A stretch of DNA of 64,000 bases from Reichenbachiella agarivorans. GTDB lineage: Bacteria > Bacteroidota > Bacteroidia > Cytophagales > Cyclobacteriaceae. Under the pieces are notes generated by a model that made no database searches, was not told the origin of the DNA, and saw nothing but the letters and a program-made list of their open reading frames with translations. The stretch spans positions 3,069,501-3,133,500 of the forward strand of contig NZ_CP106679.1 in NCBI RefSeq assembly GCF_025502585.1. The letters run 5' to 3'. Positions 1 to 8,424 of this stretch are shown in pieces. A program made the translations under genes and the position numbers. How positions within the stretch are numbered: position 1 is the stretch's first letter; each line of letters opens with the position of its first letter.

Positions 1-234
1 TGGAATGACATGCAGAGTGGAGGACTAAGCATAGGCCAATCACTGGTGATACATGGAGAGGGACGACCGTTCGAATTGGCGCCTGCTCAGGTGGATTTTC
101 ATGTCGTAGGACCAGGTGATACTATGTATAGTATCTCAAAGAAATATGGTATTTCGATAGATAAGTTGCTTACTATTAATCAAAAAGATAATTTTGCACT
201 TTCGATAGGCGAGAGAATAAGAGTAAAGGAATAG
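1..234 (+). CDS. LysM domain protein, 3' end only
   Basis: The frame is open from the first base of the window, so the gene starts upstream and only the last 77 residues are seen. They hold one LysM module: a VGPGDTMYSISKKYGIS core, an asparagine in LLTINQ, and the closing LSIGERIRVKE. A preceding stretch ending in LSIGQSLVIHG looks like the end of another LysM repeat, so the whole protein probably has several. LysM modules bind the N-acetylglucosamine backbone of peptidoglycan, which suggests an envelope protein. The next gene begins on the base after this stop codon, so the two are probably co-transcribed. The N-terminal part and any enzymatic domain cannot be judged. Confidence 0.8.
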   Translation, partial: WNDMQSGGLSIGQSLVIHGEGRPFELAPAQVDFHVVGPGDTMYSISKKYGISIDKLLTINQKDNFALSIGERIRVKE

Positions 235-630
235 ATGGGGGATTATAGATGTGAGCTTGCGTTGCTAATCGACAACAACGCAACCGACAATTTTGCTCAC
301 AGAGTAGCGATCGTAGAGTCACATTTGGCTCAGCAAGTCAAAGTGGTGACTAGTGGAAAGGAAGCTATTGCTTTTTTAAAAAAGGCGAAGGACAAGCTGC
401 CGCAACTTATTTTGTTTGATGTACACATTCCAGTCCTCGAAGGGCAGGTGTTCCTACATGAGTATGCTGGACTGACACATTTTGACAAGGATGATGTCAA
501 GATTGTGATATTGACTTACAAAGACAAAGCGGCCTACTTGGAGAGATTGCTCATCAACAATGAAATTTCTAAAATAGAAATCAAACCACTGACACTTGAA
601 AGCTGCGAGCGACTAGGGGAGTTGGTTTAG
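235..630 (+). CDS. Single-domain response-regulator receiver protein
   Basis: A 131-residue protein with the layout of a CheY-like receiver domain and nothing else. The acidic pocket is LLIDNN (D13, with N14 in place of the second acid), the likely phosphoacceptor is D62 in LILFDVHIP, the switch threonine is T94 in IVILTY and the conserved lysine is K117 in EIKP. Phosphorylation is therefore plausible, though the D-to-N change may weaken Mg2+ binding. There is no output domain, so it would act through a partner protein, as CheY or Spo0F do. The ATG follows the stop codon of the LysM gene without a gap, which implies translational coupling. No kinase lies next to it in the window. Confidence 0.8.
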   Translation: MGDYRCELALLIDNNATDNFAHRVAIVESHLAQQVKVVTSGKEAIAFLKKAKDKLPQLILFDVHIPVLEGQVFLHEYAGLTHFDKDDVKIVILTYKDKAAYLERLLINNEISKIEIKPLTLESCERLGELV

Positions 631-662
631 GTAATTCTCAACAGTCGACCGTTGACTGTCTA

Positions 663-1271
663 TTAAAACTCCGTATCCAATCCCAATTGATCCCTTAGTT
701 TGAATACATTGGGGTTCTTCTTGGCCATGGCCGCAAAGATCTCTGTGCTGGTATAGGGTCTTCTTTCTTCTGGATTGTCAGAGTATTTGTATCCGACTTG
801 TATCATTGAGTTACGCAATTCTTTTCTGAAAAACTCCAGCATTTCTACTTCATTCTTCTGTATCATAGAAGTCTCCACTTTGTTGGAGATAGGGAATTCA
901 ATCGTCAGGTCGTTGAGTACAAAGGGTTTGTTTAGGATGTTTTTGACCGAGACTGAGGGGTTGAATTTGTCGATGTAGTTGCGAATCGTGATCCCAATGG
1001 CCTCTTTGGTGACAGGTTCACTGAGCTCGACTATAGGTTCTTCTATTTGAGTTGTTTCTGTTTTGACTTCTTCCTTTTTGGATTGGAAGATGTTTTTCAG
1101 GTTAGGCGTTTCCTTTGCCACTGGAGTGGTAGAGGATGCTGGGGCAGTTCGTGCAATAGGAGCAGTAGAAGGAACTGCTGCCACAGGCTTACTGCCCGCT
1201 ACTGGAGTAGGTTTGGCAACTTGTTCCTGAACTGGTGCAGGAGTTTTTTCGACTAATTTGCCGTCATCACT
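663..1271 (-). CDS. dnaX: DnaX tau C-terminal part, read after a -1 frame change
   Basis: This frame is open from the A-run at 1271-1280 to the stop at 663 and adds 202 residues to the DnaX ATPase part, giving a tau-like product of about 570 residues. It begins with a Pro/Ala/Thr-rich linker, continues with an acidic stretch, and ends in a compact domain that finishes in LRDQLGLDTEF. Bacteroidota tau proteins have this kind of linker and tail; in E. coli the tau C-terminus binds the polymerase alpha subunit and the helicase. There is no plausible ATG start of its own: the first usable codon is a GTG at 1184, inside the linker. I therefore read it as the second half of dnaX. An indel in the homopolymer (assembly error) is the alternative. 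Confidence 0.8.
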   Translation of the reverse strand, partial: SDDGKLVEKTPAPVQEQVAKPTPVAGSKPVAAVPSTAPIARTAPASSTTPVAKETPNLKNIFQSKKEEVKTETTQIEEPIVELSEPVTKEAIGITIRNYIDKFNPSVSVKNILNKPFVLNDLTIEFPISNKVETSMIQKNEVEMLEFFRKELRNSMIQVGYKYSDNPEERRPYTSTEIFAAMAKKNPNVFKLRDQLGLDTEF

Positions 1272-2374
1272 TTTTTTTTTAGTGGCGACTCCTGTCCGTT
1301 GGCCAATTGGAATGCTTGTTTGAGGTAGCCCAATTTCATCAATGCCAATTCTACATGCAATCTCTGATTCTTGCTAGATTTGTATTGCAGGTCTGCCTGA
1401 TTGAGGATATTGAGTCCAGACATCAAGAAAGACAAACTGGTTGCTTTGGCTTGTTCGATGTATTTCTGCTCGATGCTTTTAGATACGTTGAGCAATTTGA
1501 CAGTTTCTGGGTCTTTGCAGACCATCAAGTTTCTAAAATGCTCGGTGAGCCCCACTACAAAATTGTGCCCATCAAATCCATTCCTCAATATCTCGTCATA
1601 GATCAATAGTGCAGACGATACTTCCTCGTTGTACAGACTGTCTGTCAATTTGAAGAAGTAATCATAGTCTAGTACATGGAGATTCTTGATCGTGTCTTGA
1701 TAGGTGACTTTGTTGCCTGATGAGAAGGTGACGATCAAGTCAAATATGGACAAGGCATCCCTCAGCGCACCGTCTGCCTTTTGAGCAATCAGGTGCAATG
1801 CTTCTTCCTCAGCTTCAATTCCTTCGCTGCTTGCGATTTTTTTCAGCTGGTAGGTGATGTCATCGATTTCTATCCTGTTGAAGTCAAAAATTTGGCATCT
1901 TGATAGGATCGTAGGGATAACTTTGTGTTTTTCAGTAGTTGCTAGGATGAAAATCGCATAAGATGGCGGCTCCTCCAAGGTCTTCAAAAAAGCATTGAAG
2001 GCTTGGTTGGACAGCATGTGAACCTCATCTATGATATATACTTTGAAAGTACCCTGTTGAGGAGGGTATCGTACCTGATCAATCAGGTTTCTAATGTCTT
2101 CCACGGAGTTGTTGGAGGCGGCATCTAGTTCATAGATGTTCAGCGCATTGACTGCCGAGATGTTGTCTGGATCATCAAATTTGTTGACCATTCGTGCCAA
2201 AATCCTTGCGCAGGTTGTTTTTCCTACTCCACGAGGACCACAAAATAACAAGGCCTGAGCCAAGTGATTGTTGTCTATGGCATTTTTAAGTGTGGTCGTG
2301 ATGTGGCCTTGTCCCACCACTTCATCAAAGCCTAAAGGTCTGTATTTTCTCGCCGATACCACGAAATTCTCCAT
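1253..2374 (-). CDS. dnaX: DNA polymerase III subunit gamma (DnaX ATPase part)
   Basis: A 373-residue clamp-loader ATPase. It loads the beta sliding clamp at primer ends as part of the DnaX complex. Walker A is GPRGVGKTT (about residues 45-53), Walker B is YIIDEVHM, sensor 1 is ILATTEKHKV and the arginine finger is in LSRCQ. The AAA+ part and the collar region (to about residue 360) are complete. In frame 0 the protein ends in KKK plus five residues, directly after a run of ten A, which would give a gamma-like short form. The zinc-binding cysteine cluster normally found between Walker A and the ELDAASNN motif is missing; that segment is shortened. The gene stands alone on the minus strand, convergent with the receiver gene. 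Confidence 0.93.
   Translation of the reverse strand: MENFVVSARKYRPLGFDEVVGQGHITTTLKNAIDNNHLAQALLFCGPRGVGKTTCARILARMVNKFDDPDNISAVNALNIYELDAASNNSVEDIRNLIDQVRYPPQQGTFKVYIIDEVHMLSNQAFNAFLKTLEEPPSYAIFILATTEKHKVIPTILSRCQIFDFNRIEIDDITYQLKKIASSEGIEAEEEALHLIAQKADGALRDALSIFDLIVTFSSGNKVTYQDTIKNLHVLDYDYFFKLTDSLYNEEVSSALLIYDEILRNGFDGHNFVVGLTEHFRNLMVCKDPETVKLLNVSKSIEQKYIEQAKATSLSFLMSGLNILNQADLQYKSSKNQRLHVELALMKLGYLKQAFQLANGQESPLKKKVMTAN
1271..1280 (-). other. dnaX: A10 slippery run in dnaX, candidate programmed frameshift site
   Basis: On the coding strand ten consecutive A follow codon 364. Frame 0 stops five codons later, while the -1 frame stays open for 202 codons and encodes a tau-like C-terminus. 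An AGGAG sequence lies 8 bases upstream of the run, comparable to the Shine-Dalgarno-like stimulator of E. coli dnaX. Thermus thermophilus makes gamma and tau by transcriptional slippage on an A9 run, E. coli by -1 ribosomal frameshifting on AAAAAAG. Either mechanism would fit; a homopolymer sequencing error would look the same. Confidence 0.7.
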
Positions 2375-2522
2375 GGCTGCAATTTAATCATCCAAACCAA
2401 ATAATGGCAGTTTGTCTTGTAATATTCTGATCATTTTATCTCTACTTTTTTGGAGGAAAGGCTAATGGAATGACCTGTGCAGAAGTATCATTATTCGAAT
2501 GATAAATTGTGAATAATTAACA

Positions 2523-2552
2523 TTGCAAGACTGGGTTTATGTATTAATTTAG
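2523..2552 (+). promoter_or_regulatory. Putative promoter of the small secreted protein gene
   Basis: TTG at 2523-2525 is followed after 19 bases by TAATTTAG at 2545-2552, which differs by one base from the Bacteroidota -7 consensus TAnnTTTG. The start codon is at 2591, giving a leader of about 30 bases. Confidence 0.4.
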
Positions 2553-2590
2553 CGAATCAAAACAAGCTATAGTAATCAAATTCAACAGTT

Positions 2591-2899
2591 ATGTCAAAAA
2601 AATATTTAATTCTAACCATTCTCATGATGTTGTTCTGTTTTGCAGCGATGTGTCAGGACAGTGCCCAAGGAAAGGGTACAACCAAGGATGATGCAAAGAA
2701 AGAGCAGGCTTTTCATATTCATCAGCATGTGATGGTCACTATGTCAGATGGCAGGCAGGTAGAAGCTGTGGTACATGGTCACATTTCCAAAAATAAATAT
2801 TGGGTGAGAGAATACCACGGAGGCAAGCAAGGCAAGGTAAAGGCGAAGTACATGAGACCTATGTCAGAGCAAGAGGTTGCCGATTTGAAAAAGAAGTAG
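2591..2899 (+). CDS. Small secreted protein of unknown function
   Basis: A 102-residue protein I do not recognise. Residues 1-21 form a Sec signal peptide (KK, then LILTILMMLFCFAAMC, cleavage probably before QDS). The mature part is charged: a Lys/Asp/Gly-rich linker is followed by a compact segment with HIHQHVMVTMSDGRQVEAVV and a basic C-terminus ending in KKK. The sequence around HGHISKNKYWVREYHGG resembles a small SH3-like beta fold (inference only). A putative promoter stands upstream and a strong terminator directly downstream, so it is probably a monocistronic unit. The product is expected in the periplasm or at the cell surface. Confidence 0.75.
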   Translation: MSKKYLILTILMMLFCFAAMCQDSAQGKGTTKDDAKKEQAFHIHQHVMVTMSDGRQVEAVVHGHISKNKYWVREYHGGKQGKVKAKYMRPMSEQEVADLKKK

Positions 2900-2911
2900 T
2901 CCTAAATGATG

Positions 2912-2943
2912 AAAGCAAGAAGACCTAACTTCTTGCTTTTTTT
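2912..2943 (+). terminator. Rho-independent terminator
   Basis: An 11-bp perfect stem (AAAGCAAGAAG, 2912-2922, with its complement at 2929-2939), a 6-base loop and a run of T. It ends the transcript of the small secreted protein. Confidence 0.85.
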
Positions 2944-3041
2944 ATATCCAAAACGGATTTACCAAACAATATTTTAATCCTTGGACGTTTACTGCTAAAT
3001 TGCCATTTGACTCAGTGAACCATTAAACCAATTTAACCATC

Positions 3042-4025
3042 TTGAGAAAACAATTATTTGTGATCATCCTGTGTCTTGCAGGGTTGTTAGCAAGCCACGA
3101 ATCCAACGCGCAAGGTTGCAGTGATGCAGGATTCTGCACCATGGGTGCCATGAAACCTGATCAATACTACAGCAAAAAAGTCAATGTGAAGCTTCGTTCT
3201 GTCGAAATCAATGCCTATCGAGGTTCTACCACATTGAGTCCCATCATATATGTATTGACCGCAGACATGACTTTTGCGATTACCGACAGACTGTTCATCC
3301 AAGGCAAAATACCCTATCAAGCGGTGGAAGGGAATTTGGGGAAAACCAGTGGGCTTGGGGATATTTCATTGAGTTTGACACAAAATCTCACAACCTTGAA
3401 GGGAGGAATGCTCAGTGCTACTCTGGGTACTAAGTTGCCTTCCAACAATTCTGACCTAGAAAAGCAGGATAATGAGTTTCTCTCAAAGGGTAGCGATTTT
3501 CCTATGTACTATCAGGTAAGTTTGGGATCATATGATTTGATTTTTGGAGGATCGTGGATCAATGAAAAATGGATGCTGGCGACAGGTGTACAAATCGCCT
3601 TGACTGAAAATCAAAATGACTTTAGATGGGGACAATGGCCTGGATATCCAGATGGGCAGGCGGATGGTGAGATAGACCCTTATATCGAAAAATATGCCTT
3701 GGCCAATAATCTCAAACGTGGCATTGATGTGATGTTTAGGGTTGAACGCAATTTTAGGTTTACCAATTTTAATTTTAACATTGGTCTGCTACCAATCTAT
3801 CGAATCACTCACGATGAGCGACTAGATTTCAATACAAACGAACGAATCAAAGTGGAAGGTACGACGGGTTTGGCATTGTCAGCATTGGCAGGAGTAGGGT
3901 ACAGTTTTGATGTGAAGAACAGCATTAAATTCATTTATGGACAAAAAATAATGGATAGAGAAGTGAATCCAGATGGTCTCACCAGACATGTAGTAACTAG
4001 TTTGAGCTATGTTTATAGATTTTAG
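3042..4025 (+). CDS. Outer-membrane beta-barrel protein, transporter-like
   Basis: A 327-residue protein starting at a TTG codon with a Sec signal peptide (hydrophobic stretch LFVIILCLAGLLA, cleavage probably after SNAQ). The mature protein starts with a Cys-containing segment (GCSDAGFCTMGAMKP) and then shows alternating amphipathic beta strands, such as KINVKLRSVEINAY-like and FNFNIGLLPIYRI segments, ending in the aromatic YVYRF typical of outer-membrane barrels. The substrate is unknown. It resembles the broad group of Bacteroidota transporter-family or phenol-degradation-meta-like barrels, but I cannot assign a family firmly. Its last 17 bases overlap the start of the TPR-CHAT gene, which implies coupled translation and a shared envelope role. 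Confidence 0.75.
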   Translation: MRKQLFVIILCLAGLLASHESNAQGCSDAGFCTMGAMKPDQYYSKKVNVKLRSVEINAYRGSTTLSPIIYVLTADMTFAITDRLFIQGKIPYQAVEGNLGKTSGLGDISLSLTQNLTTLKGGMLSATLGTKLPSNNSDLEKQDNEFLSKGSDFPMYYQVSLGSYDLIFGGSWINEKWMLATGVQIALTENQNDFRWGQWPGYPDGQADGEIDPYIEKYALANNLKRGIDVMFRVERNFRFTNFNFNIGLLPIYRITHDERLDFNTNERIKVEGTTGLALSALAGVGYSFDVKNSIKFIYGQKIMDREVNPDGLTRHVVTSLSYVYRF

Positions 4026-6684
4026 AACTTGGCTCATAGTATTGAGCATTTCCTTTTTGTGGGTATATCCTTCCCAGTCCCAAAGTATTAGTAGTGCTGA
4101 TGCCTTGTTTGTACAATCAAAATACGATGAAGCATACCAAGCGTATCATGCGGTGGCCGAGACATATTTTTCTAACAACCAACTGGATGAATATGTAGGC
4201 TGTCATCTCAAAATGGCTGAATGTCTCATCAGTCGAGGCAAGGTTGATGCGGGGATTCAAAGCGCAGAAAGTACCATTCAGTTTATCCATAAGAATGTAA
4301 GTGATACTGTCACTTGGACTGCCCATGCTCGTATGGTCGTAGGCAATGGCTACCTGCACATTGGACGAAATGACCTTGCTATAGAGCAGCTGTTGCTCGC
4401 CGAGCCCAGTTTGGTGGACGGTACACTCGAATTGGCGGAATGCTTCGAAAATATAGGGATTGCATATTGGAACAATGGGAATCAATACTTGGCGCTGCAG
4501 TACCACGAAAAGGCACTTTCTATCCGCAACAAACAAAAGGCAGCTGATGTGTTGTTGGGAGATTCGAACAACAATATAGGATTGGTTCGACTCAAAGACC
4601 AACCCCTACAAAGTATCATTTATTTTAACAGAGCTCTGACTTTTTACGAATCTGATTTGGAGGCCAATCGCCGTAAAATTGCGCTGTGTTATGCCAATAT
4701 AGCTTTTGCCTCTGCTGAGTTGTCCAACTATCAAGATGCACTACAGTATTTGGATAAAATGGAAGCGATTTGGGCGACCATTCACCAAGGTGATCACGCC
4801 AACAAGGCTTTTGTGATCAGTAGCCGTGGGAGGATTTATGAGATGAAAGGCGAGTTTGATCAAGCACTGGTGTATCAGCAGCAGGCTTTGAAAATGTATT
4901 TGAATCTACATGGTGAGAAGCACCCAGATGTGGCGAATACTTATTTTTTGATAGGACAAGTGTATCAAGAGAAGAGCGACTACAAGATGGCAGCTGAGAG
5001 CTATCAACAATCTATCTATGCCAACCTGTTTGATCAAGAAGAAGTCGATTTGTACTCGTTGCCTGTTATTGAGAATTATTACAATGCAGACATCTTGTTG
5101 TCATCCTTACAAGCCAAAGCCAAGGCATTGGAAGCCTATCATTTTGAGAAAACATTGAAATTGAGAGACATCAATGGAGCCTTGAGTGCTTATATTCTTT
5201 GTGATCAACTGATCAATGAGATTCGTCAAACTCGTATCAATGAGGCAGATAAGTTGCGTCTGTCAGTAATAGCGGCAGATGTCAACGAAAATGGCATCAG
5301 TATTTCTAAATACCTCAGTGAAAATACATTCAGGAAGAAGCATTACTTGGAATTGGCATTTGAGTTTGCGGAACGGAGCAAGGCAGCCGTATTGTTGAGT
5401 GCTATCAACGATACCAAAGCCAAGCACTTTGCAGGTATTCCTGATTCAGAACTGGCCATAGAGGATAGTTTGAAAACAGAAATTGATTATTTGGAGCAGA
5501 TGCTTTTGCAAGAGATTTCGGATGAAGACAGACTTGCTTTTAAAGAGAAGTTGTTTGACTATCAGTTGTCTCTCAGAGAGTTTGTCAAGGAATTGGAAAT
5601 CAATTATCCGCAATATTATTCGCTCAAGTACAACACGGAATTGGCGTCTGTCTCAGAGTTGCAAGCCGAATTGCAAGCAGATCAATTGGTGCTATCTTAT
5701 TTTGTGGGTGCAGACAAGTTGTATGTGTTTTCTATCTCCCAAAACAAATATGAATTGCTGGAAGTGGCGAAAGGTGAAAAATTCGAAAACAAAGTATTGG
5801 GGATGAGAAATGCCATCAAATACAGGATGCAAGATTCTTTTGAGCCCATTTCTTCAGAATTGTATGGGTTGTTGATTCCTAAGTTTTCTAGTCAGGTCAA
5901 AGAGATAACTATTTTTCCTGACGGTATTTTGTCCACCGTACCGTTTGAAAGCTTGGTGAGTGAGACGAGCCCTACGACCAGATACTTGATACAGGATGTG
6001 GCGATCAATTATGACTATTCAGCTACGTTGTATTTGCAGAAGAGAGGTAGTTTTATCAACAATGGCAAAGCTTTGCTCATCGCACCTGTAGCGTTTTCTA
6101 CGAGCTTTGGAATGTCGGATTTGCCTGCCACCAAAGAGGAAGTACGGGAGATCAAATATTTGTTTGATGGGAATCAAATGGGGGTGGAAACGATCGTCGA
6201 TGACAATGCCAACGAAATGAATTTCAAGAAGAAGCTGGAGTCTGGGTATAAATATTTGCATCTGGCCACACACGGCGTAGTAGATGAATCTAACCCCTCT
6301 TTGTCTCGGATTTTTCTCGCTCCTAGAGGAGATGAAGATGGTAGTTTGTATTGTGGTGAGATATACAACTTGAAGATCAATGCTGATTTGGTATCGCTCT
6401 CTGCATGCGAAACAGGCTTGGGTAAAATATCAAAAGGAGAAGGGGTCATTGGTTTGAGTCGTGCCTTGAAATATGCAGGAGCACAAAACCTGATGGTGTC
6501 ACTTTGGACTGTCAACGATCAATCGACCTCTGATTTGATGATCTCGTTTTACAAGAATCACTTGATTCACAGTACTTCGTCAGGATTTACCAGAGATTTG
6601 CAAAAGGCCAAACTGGAAATGCTCAACTCTGAGAAGTACTCCATGCCTTACTATTGGGCACCATTCGTCTTGGTTGGGAAGTAA
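4009..6684 (+). CDS. Secreted TPR protein with C-terminal CHAT (caspase-like) domain
   Basis: An 891-residue protein. Residues 1-25 form a signal peptide (WLIVLSISFLWVYPSQSQ), so the protein is exported. A series of TPR-like helical repeats fills about residues 28-400, and a helical linker leads to a CHAT domain in about residues 600-890. The predicted caspase-like dyad is intact: H755 in LATHG and C800 in SACETG, followed by KGEGVIGLSRA and ending in YYWAPFVLVGK. CHAT domains belong to peptidase clan CD; many cytoplasmic ones act in defence, but this one would work in the periplasm or outside. The ATG lies inside the end of the barrel gene. A second protein of this kind is encoded at 32.0-36.2 kb. 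Substrate unknown. Confidence 0.9.
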   Translation: MFIDFRTWLIVLSISFLWVYPSQSQSISSADALFVQSKYDEAYQAYHAVAETYFSNNQLDEYVGCHLKMAECLISRGKVDAGIQSAESTIQFIHKNVSDTVTWTAHARMVVGNGYLHIGRNDLAIEQLLLAEPSLVDGTLELAECFENIGIAYWNNGNQYLALQYHEKALSIRNKQKAADVLLGDSNNNIGLVRLKDQPLQSIIYFNRALTFYESDLEANRRKIALCYANIAFASAELSNYQDALQYLDKMEAIWATIHQGDHANKAFVISSRGRIYEMKGEFDQALVYQQQALKMYLNLHGEKHPDVANTYFLIGQVYQEKSDYKMAAESYQQSIYANLFDQEEVDLYSLPVIENYYNADILLSSLQAKAKALEAYHFEKTLKLRDINGALSAYILCDQLINEIRQTRINEADKLRLSVIAADVNENGISISKYLSENTFRKKHYLELAFEFAERSKAAVLLSAINDTKAKHFAGIPDSELAIEDSLKTEIDYLEQMLLQEISDEDRLAFKEKLFDYQLSLREFVKELEINYPQYYSLKYNTELASVSELQAELQADQLVLSYFVGADKLYVFSISQNKYELLEVAKGEKFENKVLGMRNAIKYRMQDSFEPISSELYGLLIPKFSSQVKEITIFPDGILSTVPFESLVSETSPTTRYLIQDVAINYDYSATLYLQKRGSFINNGKALLIAPVAFSTSFGMSDLPATKEEVREIKYLFDGNQMGVETIVDDNANEMNFKKKLESGYKYLHLATHGVVDESNPSLSRIFLAPRGDEDGSLYCGEIYNLKINADLVSLSACETGLGKISKGEGVIGLSRALKYAGAQNLMVSLWTVNDQSTSDLMISFYKNHLIHSTSSGFTRDLQKAKLEMLNSEKYSMPYYWAPFVLVGK

Positions 6685-6772
6685 GGATGGTTTGACTGGT
6701 TTGACTGGTTTGGCTAGTTTTCTGGTTGGCTAATTTTACTTGTTGATTTGTACTTTTCTGCAATATGTGGAC

Positions 6773-6819
6773 AAAAAAAGAGAGTCAAGAACCAAGACAA
6801 ATCTTGATTCTTGACTCTC
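6773..6819 (-). terminator. Terminator of the SIMPL gene, minus strand
   Basis: A long hairpin with outer arms GAGAGTCAAGAA / TTCTTGACTCTC and inner arms CAAGA / TCTTG, with one internal mismatch region. Read on the minus strand it ends in a run of seven T, so it terminates the SIMPL-domain gene. It may also slow transcription from the CHAT gene on the other strand. Confidence 0.8.
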
Positions 6820-6861
6820 GCAATCTAGTTTCTGTTTTGACCTTTATCGGTCTAGGTTTGT

Positions 6862-7578
6862 TTACTTGGTCAAAAGGTAGGATACGTTGACTTCATCAGA
6901 CATCGTGATTTCTGTGGGTTCGTATTGCGATACATTGCCACTATCCGCCATGGTTTTCATCATGGCAAACTCTACATTTCTACCCATTGGGGGTAGTGAG
7001 GTATTTACACCATGTCTGATTTCTTTGACACCAGCTACTTTATAGCCTTCTTGATTTGCCAAAATTTGTGCTTTGGATTTGGCATCCTTCATGGCGGCAA
7101 TCATCAGACTTTCCTGTGTTTTTTTCTTTTGTGCATCTGAGAGTTCAAACGAAATAGACAAGTTGGGTGCAGACGCTTCTTCCGTGGTTTGGTTGAGAGA
7201 AGAAAGCATTTTCTTCTTGTCAAAAGTGAATTTTACGACCAGTGATTGCGTAGCAATGTACTCATCACCAGCTTCCTGACCTTTGTTGTAGATTTTGCTT
7301 TTTCGTATATTGAAGTGAGAGGTCTTGATCTCTTCCGAAGCAAATCCAGCTTTTTTCAAATCACTCAACAGGCTGTTGACGCGGGTGTTGAGCTGGTTGA
7401 CAGCTGTTTCATAGTTTTTGTGATTTGAATGGACGCTGTAGTTGAATACTACGATCTCTGGATTGACAGATAGTTCAGCTTGACCTGAAACATGGATCAT
7501 GGATTGTTCTTGTCCCAGTGAGACAAAACCAATCATGAGTAGTGCTAGTGCTAATGTGTATGTTTTCATGTTTTTCAT
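6862..7578 (-). CDS. SIMPL domain (DUF541) periplasmic protein
   Basis: A 238-residue secreted protein. The signal peptide covers residues 1-22 (TYTLALALLMIGFVSLGQ). The mature part matches the SIMPL/DUF541 pattern: a first strand with IHVSGQAELSVNPEIVVF, the alternation of strands with the helix TAVNQLNTRVNSLLSDLKKAG, a middle SFELSD segment and the helix KDAKSKAQILANQEG, ending in VNVSYLLTK. The family (E. coli YggE, Brucella BP26) forms ring-like periplasmic oligomers and has been linked to oxidative stress; the biochemical role is not established. It has its own terminator and is separated by 42 bases from the ABC permease gene upstream on the same strand, so it may share that transcript. 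Confidence 0.88.
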   Translation of the reverse strand: MKNMKTYTLALALLMIGFVSLGQEQSMIHVSGQAELSVNPEIVVFNYSVHSNHKNYETAVNQLNTRVNSLLSDLKKAGFASEEIKTSHFNIRKSKIYNKGQEAGDEYIATQSLVVKFTFDKKKMLSSLNQTTEEASAPNLSISFELSDAQKKKTQESLMIAAMKDAKSKAQILANQEGYKVAGVKEIRHGVNTSLPPMGRNVEFAMMKTMADSGNVSQYEPTEITMSDEVNVSYLLTK

Positions 7579-7620
7579 TACGAATGATTCGATCCGCTGG
7601 ATACAATAACTGTTCCTGTT

Positions 7621-8424
7621 TTACAAATCTCTTTTGGTCAACATAAAATAGGCCAACCCAATGAAACCAATAATCCATGCCAAGGCAATGCCCAGTTCGC
7701 CCATCTCGACAGTCTCTTGTACTGCATCTGGATCCATCAAATTGATGGGAGATTGGATTAAATTATCCAAAGCGTTGATAGGAAGCAGGTTGATGAGCCA
7801 TCCATCACTGCCCAATATGACCCAGCCAAAGAAAGGCTCAAAAAGAATGCTGTATGCGAGAACAAACATGATACTCATTCCAGATTTTTTGATCCAAAGC
7901 GTGATGAACAATGCAAAGCATAAGTATCCAAAAATCTCTATAAAATAAGCTCCTATAAAATCTAGATTAGAAAACATGGTGTCAACTTCTTGTGTGATAG
8001 AATAGGTGAGTCCGAAGTACATACTGATTACAAAAAGTGTGATTGTCGCTACTGTAGCTAGTAGGACGATGAAGATCAATTTTGATTTTAAAAAAGATTC
8101 AACACTTAGGCCGTCTATGATATTTTGACGCAGTGTGCGGTAAGAGATCTCATTGCTGATGTTGACAATGACGATGATGGCTAGTAGTATCCTGACGAAG
8201 GATCCAATGTAGCTCATGTTGTGCCAGATACCTGGGAAGTCGTAGATGGTGATCTGCGGGAAATCTTGCGTTTCCTGATTGGAGGTAAATTCGTAAGTGG
8301 CATTCATCAAAATAGTGCCTGTAGATAGGATGACGTAGGTAGCTGCGATGTACACCGCCATCAGTATCCAAAATGTGGGATTGGCTTTGTTTTTTATCCA
8401 TTCGAGTTTGATAAGACTATTCAT
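7621..8424 (-). CDS. ABC-2 type transporter permease
   Basis: A 267-residue membrane protein with about six hydrophobic segments. The first (FWILMAVYIAATYVILSTG) is followed by a long extracytoplasmic loop, and the rest are in the second half, ending with IALAWIIGFIGLAYFMLTK. The pattern and the N-terminus NSLIKLEWIKNKANPTFW are typical of ABC-2 permeases that associate with one ATPase as a half-transporter pair. Its start overlaps the end of the ATPase gene by 8 bases, so the two are translationally coupled and form one exporter. The substrate (drug, lipid, peptide) cannot be read from the sequence. Confidence 0.85.
   Translation of the reverse strand: MNSLIKLEWIKNKANPTFWILMAVYIAATYVILSTGTILMNATYEFTSNQETQDFPQITIYDFPGIWHNMSYIGSFVRILLAIIVIVNISNEISYRTLRQNIIDGLSVESFLKSKLIFIVLLATVATITLFVISMYFGLTYSITQEVDTMFSNLDFIGAYFIEIFGYLCFALFITLWIKKSGMSIMFVLAYSILFEPFFGWVILGSDGWLINLLPINALDNLIQSPINLMDPDAVQETVEMGELGIALAWIIGFIGLAYFMLTKRDL

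Noticed and set aside
641-659. Hairpin ACAGTC...GACTGT between the receiver gene and dnaX
   Set aside because: Only 6 bp of stem and no T run; too weak to call a terminator.
5483-5806. 107-codon ORF inside the CHAT gene in another frame
   Set aside because: Shadow of the well-supported TPR-CHAT gene; Trp/Cys/Arg-rich composition is typical of an out-of-frame reading.
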